From contig NZ_ALPT02000006.1 of the NCBI RefSeq assembly GCF_000292245.2, positions 16,283 through 80,282 on the forward strand: 64,000 bases of DNA, read 5' to 3'. The notes beneath the pieces were generated by a model that was given only the letters and a program-made list of their open reading frames with translations, was not told the DNA's origin and did no database searches. The position numbers and the translations under genes were made by a program. This DNA is from Alkalihalobacillus alcalophilus ATCC 27647 = CGMCC 1.3604. Its GTDB lineage: Bacteria; Bacillota; Bacilli; Bacillales; Bacillaceae_D. Shown here piece by piece: positions 59,946 to 64,000 of the stretch; within the stretch, counting starts at the first letter, position 1; each line of letters opens with the position of its first letter.

Positions 59946-60443
59946 TTATCTATTATCAATATTCTCCGGATACAAATCATGATTCATTAAACGATAATTC
60001 GCGATTTCCTCATACTTTGTTCCTGGCTTTCCATAGTTTGTATATGGATCGATGGAAATACCACCACGTGGAGTAAATTTGCCCCATACCTCGATATAGC
60101 GTGGGTCCATGAGCTCTATTAAATCATTCATAATAATATTCATGCAGTCCTCGTGGAAATCTCCGTGATTACGGAAACTAAACAAATAGAGCTTTAATGA
60201 CTTACTTTCAACCATCTTTTCACCTGGAATATAACTTATATAAATCGTTGCAAAATCCGGTTGTCCTGTTTTTGGACATAGTGAAGTGAATTCCGGACAA
60301 TTAAACTTAACAAAATAATCTCGGTTTGGGTGTTTATTATCAAAGGATTCTAAAATGCCTGGGTTATAACTGAACTCATAGCTCGTGCCTTGATTTCCCA
60401 ATAATGTCACACCATCTAATTCTGAATCTTTTCGACCACTCAT
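59946..60443 (-). CDS. queF: NADPH-dependent 7-cyano-7-deazaguanine reductase
   Basis: 165 residues, unimodular QueF, matching B. subtilis length. It reduces preQ0 to preQ1 for queuosine in tRNA. The catalytic Cys is in PEFTSLCPKTGQPDF (about 56) and the QueF motif ESKSLKLYLFSFRNHGDFHE follows. AGGAGG lies ten bases before the ATG. It is 12 bases after queE and last of queCDEF, so it falls under the preQ1 riboswitch. Confidence 0.96.
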   Translation of the reverse strand: MSGRKDSELDGVTLLGNQGTSYEFSYNPGILESFDNKHPNRDYFVKFNCPEFTSLCPKTGQPDFATIYISYIPGEKMVESKSLKLYLFSFRNHGDFHEDCMNIIMNDLIELMDPRYIEVWGKFTPRGGISIDPYTNYGKPGTKYEEIANYRLMNHDLYPENIDNR

Positions 60444-60455
60444 TAATAAAACCTC

Positions 60456-61166
60456 CTAAACGCCTCTTTTATTGCCCCATAATAGTGTGTGCAATTGTGG
60501 CAAAACTTTTGCATCATTCATTACTTGCGAATCAATCGTTCGCTCAATTAACCATTCATAACGATTTAAAAGTTGCTGTAATAAGTTGTGATTCTCTTCC
60601 GTTTTTGCATCCTCATTCCCCACTTGTAAATAAAAGGGTACGTCTGGATAACGCTTGTGAATGGTTTCAGCATAATCAAAGTCCACATCATCAAAAATGA
60701 CGACTTTAAGACTAATGTTACGATCGGATAATTTATGAATAATCTCATCTAATTTTTCCAAATTGGTTTCCATTTTCGAACTTGGCGGTTTTGGTGAAAT
60801 CGTAACTTCATCAATATCCAATAACCAATCTTGCCAAATCGAACCTTGTGTTTCGATCGCTGTTTGTATCTGTTTCTCTTTTAATAAATCAACTAGTGCC
60901 GCAATACCTTTATGCAAGGCTGGATTCCCACCTGAGATCGTTACATGAGAAAAGTTATCGCCACCGATTTGTTGAAGCTGCTCGACAATCGCTTCTGCTG
61001 TCATCAACGTACTTTTCCCGGTTCCATCCCATGTGAAGGCCGAATCACACCACGAACAGCTATAATCGCAGCCCGAGGTCCGCACAAACATCGTCTTTTG
61101 TCCGATGACCATGCCTTCACCTTGAATAGTCGGCCCGAAAATCTCCATTACCGGAATTTTTTTCAT
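60456..61166 (-). CDS. queE: 7-carboxy-7-deazaguanine synthase (radical SAM)
   Basis: 236 residues. The 4Fe-4S cysteines lie in SGCDYSCSWCDSAFTW (C-x3-C-x2-C, about 34-41). It rearranges 6-carboxy-tetrahydropterin to 7-carboxy-7-deazaguanine using AdoMet. VISGGNPALHK-like residues (HVTISGGNPALH) contact AdoMet. Overlaps the end of queD by four bases. Confidence 0.95.
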   Translation of the reverse strand: MKKIPVMEIFGPTIQGEGMVIGQKTMFVRTSGCDYSCSWCDSAFTWDGTGKSTLMTAEAIVEQLQQIGGDNFSHVTISGGNPALHKGIAALVDLLKEKQIQTAIETQGSIWQDWLLDIDEVTISPKPPSSKMETNLEKLDEIIHKLSDRNISLKVVIFDDVDFDYAETIHKRYPDVPFYLQVGNEDAKTEENHNLLQQLLNRYEWLIERTIDSQVMNDAKVLPQLHTLLWGNKRGV

Positions 61167-61588
61167 TCTAATTCACTCGCCTTTGGACGGTAGACAACAT
61201 AACTTGTCGGTGTTTCGCGCACGATCGTTTGAATACATTTTGGCTGATTTGTTTGTTGTTTTAAAAACCGGTTGATCTCTGTCGTTATCGTTTCAGCTAC
61301 GACTTCTGTTGTTGGATGTTTCCCCTTAAAATCAGGATGATCATTTAAAATCGAATGATCATATTTTTTATGAATTTGGTCTTTAATTAATTTAAAATCA
61401 ATTAAAAAACCAAGCTTATCGAGTGCATCGCCCACTATCGTCACATTTATCGTATACGTATGACCGTGAACCTTTTGACACTTCCCAGCTAAATCATTAT
61501 CAATATAATGAGCCGCAGATAAGTGCATATCTTTATTTAACTCATAACGGTATGAATGTGGAACTTGAGGATAGTAATTATAGATCAT
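61163..61588 (-). CDS. queD: 6-carboxy-5,6,7,8-tetrahydropterin synthase
   Basis: 141 residues of the PTPS fold. Zn-binding His are in LSAAHYI and VHGHTY, the catalytic Cys is in GKCQKVHGH, and PTTEVVAETI is conserved. It converts dihydroneopterin triphosphate to 6-carboxytetrahydropterin. Overlaps queC by four bases (ATGA-type coupling) and queE by four bases. Confidence 0.95.
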   Translation of the reverse strand: MIYNYYPQVPHSYRYELNKDMHLSAAHYIDNDLAGKCQKVHGHTYTINVTIVGDALDKLGFLIDFKLIKDQIHKKYDHSILNDHPDFKGKHPTTEVVAETITTEINRFLKQQTNQPKCIQTIVRETPTSYVVYRPKASELE

Positions 61589-62253
61589 GATAATTCCTCC
61601 CCTTTTTCTTCGAGGTATAAATCAAGACCATTCTTTCTTAATTGACAGGCTGGACATTTTCCACAGCCTTCCCCTCTCACTCCTTCATAACACGTTAATG
61701 TCTTATTTCGAACAAAATCAAGCACACCTAATTCATCTGCTAATTGCCATGTCTTTTTTTTGTCTAACCACATTAACGGCGTATGAATCACAAACTGATG
61801 ATCCATCGCTAAGTTTAAGGTGACATTTAATGATTTAATAAAACTATCACGACAATCTGGGTAACCACTAAAATCGGTTTCACATACTCCAGTTACAACA
61901 TGTCTCGCACCGATTTGTTTGGCATATATGGCTGCAAAAGAGAGAAATAAATGATTTCTACCTTCAACAAAAGTAGAAGGTAGTTCCCCGTCTTTACCAG
62001 CTTCAATTTCGATATCATCCCTTGTCAATGCATTAGCCGATAATTGACTAATGAGCTGCAAGTCTAATACTTTAAAGGAAACGCCTAACTCATCTGCAAT
62101 TTCCTTTGCACATTCAATTTCATCTCGATGTCGTTGTCCATAATCAAAGGTCACCGTAGCCACTTCCTTAAACGTTTTGAGTGCCCAAACGAGACAGGTT
62201 GTGCTATCTTGGCCTCCACTAAATACAACAACAGCTTTTTCATCTTTTAACAT
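61585..62253 (-). CDS. queC: 7-cyano-7-deazaguanine synthase
   Basis: 222 residues. The ATP pyrophosphatase loop VVFSGGQDSTTC (about 8-19) and the C-terminal Zn site CYEGVRGEGCGKCPACQLR are diagnostic. It converts CDG to preQ0 with ammonia and ATP. AAGGGGG lies nine bases before the ATG. First gene of queC-queD-queE-queF, behind a preQ1-I riboswitch terminator. Confidence 0.96.
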   Translation of the reverse strand: MLKDEKAVVVFSGGQDSTTCLVWALKTFKEVATVTFDYGQRHRDEIECAKEIADELGVSFKVLDLQLISQLSANALTRDDIEIEAGKDGELPSTFVEGRNHLFLSFAAIYAKQIGARHVVTGVCETDFSGYPDCRDSFIKSLNVTLNLAMDHQFVIHTPLMWLDKKKTWQLADELGVLDFVRNKTLTCYEGVRGEGCGKCPACQLRKNGLDLYLEEKGEELS

Positions 62254-62332
62254 TACGCTTTCCCCCTTATTTTTAGAAGAAAGAGCGTCCGTTCACTCCT
62301 GCTTTGAAAATCAAAGCGCTTAAAAAATATCC

Positions 62333-62377
62333 AAAAAAATAAGACCAAGTACTTCAATATAAGTACAAAGTGATCTT
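62333..62377 (-). terminator. Riboswitch-controlled terminator before queC
   Basis: Minus strand AAGATCA-TTTGTACTT...AAGTAC-TTGGTCTT followed by ATTTTTTT. It begins a few bases after the preQ1 aptamer, so ligand binding would favour termination. Confidence 0.85.
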
Positions 62378-62380
62378 GTA

Positions 62381-62412
62381 TAGTTTTTTATAGAGGGAGT
62401 TTGCGAACCTCT
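62381..62412 (-). promoter_or_regulatory. preQ1-I riboswitch
   Basis: Minus strand AGAGGTTCGCAAACTCCCTC then TATAAAAAACTA: P1 stem AGAGG with CCTCT and the A-rich tail that forms the preQ1-I pseudoknot. It matches the B. subtilis queC aptamer at most positions. preQ1 binding shuts off queCDEF by premature termination. Confidence 0.92.
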
Positions 62413-62614
62413 TATGGTACGAATTTCACTAAAGCATAACAAACATCATAACATAAAAACATGAATGGTAGCTATTCTTTTTAAGCTTTGTTAAAATAAT
62501 GACTAGAATGGTTAATTGGTTCAACTGGATAAGAATGTAATCCGTTCAAAATTTCGATCCATTGGCCTTACATATGTAAAAAGATTGAAAATTCAAAGAA
62601 AAAGAGGGATAGTC

Positions 62615-63847
62615 ATGACAACTTTTGACCAAAAATTAAAAAAGTATGCCGCTTTAGCTGTTGAAATTGGTGTCAATGTTCAAAAAGGACAAACATTAGT
62701 CATTCGTGCTCCATTATTTGCCGCTCCACTCGTTCGACTTGCGACAGAAAGAGCTTATGAAATTGGTGCCAAAAACGTGCATGTCGATTGGAACGACGAA
62801 GAAATTACTAGACTGAAGTACAATCTTGCACCAGATGAAACCTTTTTAGAGTACCCTGAGTGGATCGCAAAAGGGTATGAGGAGATGTGCGAAGACGGTG
62901 CTGCCTTCTTAAGCATTACAGGTGCTGATCCTGACCTTTTAAAAGGTGTAGATCCTGAACGTGTTTCTAATGCGAACAAAGCAAGTGGAAAAGCAATGGA
63001 AGGTTTCCGTTCTTATATGACAGCTGATAAGGTGAGTTGGTCGATTGTCGCAAACCCTTCAGTAGGTTGGGCGAAAAAAGTATTCCCTGATCTAAATGAT
63101 GAAGAAGCGATTGAAAAACTATGGGAAGCAATATTCCAAGCTACAAGAATTAACGAAGAAAATCCTGTTAAAGCATGGAAGGCTCATTTAGCTTTACTTG
63201 ATCAAAAGATGACTATTTTAAATGAAAAACATTACAGTGCTCTTCATTATACAGGTGAAGGAACGGATTTAACGATTGAATTACCTGAAACTCATTTATG
63301 GGTGAGTGGAGGCAGCGTCAATAAAGATGGTGATTCCTTTGTTGCCAATATGCCAACAGAGGAAGTTTTTACAGCAGCCAAAAAGACGGGTGTAAATGGA
63401 GTCGTTCATAGTACAAAACCATTAAATTATGGTGGAACTGTCATTGATAACTTCTCTTTAACATTTAAAGATGGTGCCGTTGTAGACTTTACAGCTGAAC
63501 AAGGCTATGAAACGCTAAAACGTCTAATCGAAACGGATGAAGGTTCTCGTTATATTGGCGAAGTTGCCCTCGTTCCACATGATTCACCAATCTCAAATAC
63601 AAACATTCTTTTCTACAATACGTTATTTGATGAAAATGCCTCTAACCATTTAGCTTTAGGTGCTGCTTATGCGTTTAATATTGAAGGTGGTAAAGAAATG
63701 GGAAAAGCTGAACTCGAGGAAAACGGTTTAAATACAAGTATTACTCATGTTGACTTTATGATGGGCTCAGCCAAAATGAATATTGATGGCATTAAAGCAG
63801 ATGGCTCAAAAGAAGCTGTCTTCCGTGAGGGCAACTGGGCTTTTTAA
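62615..63847 (+). CDS. ampS: M29-family aminopeptidase
   Basis: 410 residues of the aminopeptidase T/AmpS/PepS family, with two metal ions and broad N-terminal amino acid release; cytoplasmic. Typical segments are FDQKLKKYAALAVEIGVNVQ, GEGTDLTIELPETHLW, NMPTEEVFTA, GYETLKRLIETDEGSRYIGE and the metal-binding His of NHLALGAAYAF and THVDFMMG. The ATG at 62615 is six bases after GAGGG; a 33-residue in-frame extension to 62516 is basic and unlike the family. It faces away from queC. Confidence 0.93.
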   Translation: MTTFDQKLKKYAALAVEIGVNVQKGQTLVIRAPLFAAPLVRLATERAYEIGAKNVHVDWNDEEITRLKYNLAPDETFLEYPEWIAKGYEEMCEDGAAFLSITGADPDLLKGVDPERVSNANKASGKAMEGFRSYMTADKVSWSIVANPSVGWAKKVFPDLNDEEAIEKLWEAIFQATRINEENPVKAWKAHLALLDQKMTILNEKHYSALHYTGEGTDLTIELPETHLWVSGGSVNKDGDSFVANMPTEEVFTAAKKTGVNGVVHSTKPLNYGGTVIDNFSLTFKDGAVVDFTAEQGYETLKRLIETDEGSRYIGEVALVPHDSPISNTNILFYNTLFDENASNHLALGAAYAFNIEGGKEMGKAELEENGLNTSITHVDFMMGSAKMNIDGIKADGSKEAVFREGNWAF

Positions 63848-63866
63848 CTTACTTCCGAAAGAAGTC

Positions 63867-63940
63867 TCCCTCTTCAAGCGTGTGAAGGGCGTAGCCCAAC
63901 GATAAGGGGGAGATGAATTTCGGTTGGGCGTTAGCACAAA
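63867..63940 (+). ncRNA. Pseudoknot-forming sequence near the right edge
   Basis: TCTCCCTCTT pairs with AAGGGGGAGA (10 bp, one G-U) and, interlocked, GCCCAAC inside its loop pairs with GTTGGGC beyond it: an H-type pseudoknot. The loop also holds CTTCA...TGAAG. It lies about 20 bases after the aminopeptidase stop codon and is followed by GGCTTTTTTCTTTT. It resembles the right ends (omega-RNA region) of IS200/IS605 elements, but no tnpA/tnpB is present. Identity uncertain. Confidence 0.45.
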
Positions 63941-63952
63941 GGCTTTTTTCTT

Positions 63953-63979
63953 TTGACTTTTCCCCCAATGTGCTATAAT
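63953..63979 (+). promoter_or_regulatory. Promoter for a gene beyond the right edge
   Basis: TTGACT (63953-63958) and extended -10 TGCTATAAT (63971-63979), with a 15-base spacer between the two hexamers; the extended -10 makes up for the short spacing. Transcription would run off the window to the right. Confidence 0.6.
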
Positions 63980-64000
63980 CAGTCTTATAAAGTATAAGGA

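Noticed and set aside
1..64000. CRISPR arrays, tRNA, rRNA, prophage, defence islands
   Set aside because: No regularly spaced short repeats, tRNA or rRNA consensus, phage structural genes or defence-type proteins were seen.

Overview
The window comes from a low-GC, endospore-forming Gram-positive of the Bacillaceae. The evidence is a partial GerAB-type germinant-receptor permease, two bacillithiol genes (bshB2 and ytxJ), a B. subtilis-like pucABCDE block, odhAB, queCDEF with a type I preQ1 riboswitch, YezD, YojF, YpcP and YlmA homologues, and strong AGGAGG ribosome binding sites with frequent TTG/GTG starts. The exported proteins are rich in Glu and Asp, which suggests (inference only) an alkaliphilic or halotolerant Bacillus of the Halalkalibacter/Alkalihalobacillus kind. 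There are no rRNA, tRNA or CRISPR loci.

Layout. 0-7 kb: gerAB fragment, branched-chain aminotransferase, a non-coding mobile element, then a surface quality-control pair (HtrA protease and PPIC foldase) and a betaine (BCCT) transporter. 7-19 kb: a sulfur-scavenging block read leftwards. It holds two SsuE-like flavin reductases, an SsuCBA-type ABC importer, a DszA/NtaA-type flavin monooxygenase, a TauD-type dioxygenase, a small unknown protein, the CysA-W-T/Sbp sulfate importer, the small YezD protein and an Rrf2 regulator. This block shares recurring CCGACT operator-like sites and a recurring mini-hairpin plus terminator motif. 19-25 kb: YlmA-type ATPase, LTA-synthase family protein, zwf, and a thiol-oxidation pair. 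25-32 kb: purine catabolism (amidohydrolase plus xanthine dehydrogenase pucA-E). 32-38 kb: hemD, a two-component system, an acyl-CoA-dehydrogenase-fold protein and a membrane-anchored trypsin-like protease. 38-50 kb: yojF-bshB2, chemoreceptor, ypcP exonuclease, hydrolase, acetyltransferase-like protein, lipoproteins, ytxJ, degV, recQ. 50-64 kb: ABC-F ATPase, DedA protein, odhAB, small unknowns, lytic transglycosylase, queuosine-precursor operon, M29 aminopeptidase, and a pseudoknot-forming sequence at the right edge.

The most unusual content is a family of three non-coding elements (1965-2937, 37684-38487, 49738-50523). Each encodes no credible protein, carries two inverted GC-rich hairpin units of about 105 bp, has terminal inverted repeats beginning CTCAACTTTCGCA, and is flanked by 7-bp direct repeats (TTAATTA, TTATTCT, TAATTGA/TAATTTA). 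Copy A sits exactly between a stop codon and that gene's terminator. The hairpin stems differ between units but the changes are compensatory, so structure appears to be conserved. Their arms are mosaic, as if shuffled. These look like non-autonomous transposable elements with a selected fold.
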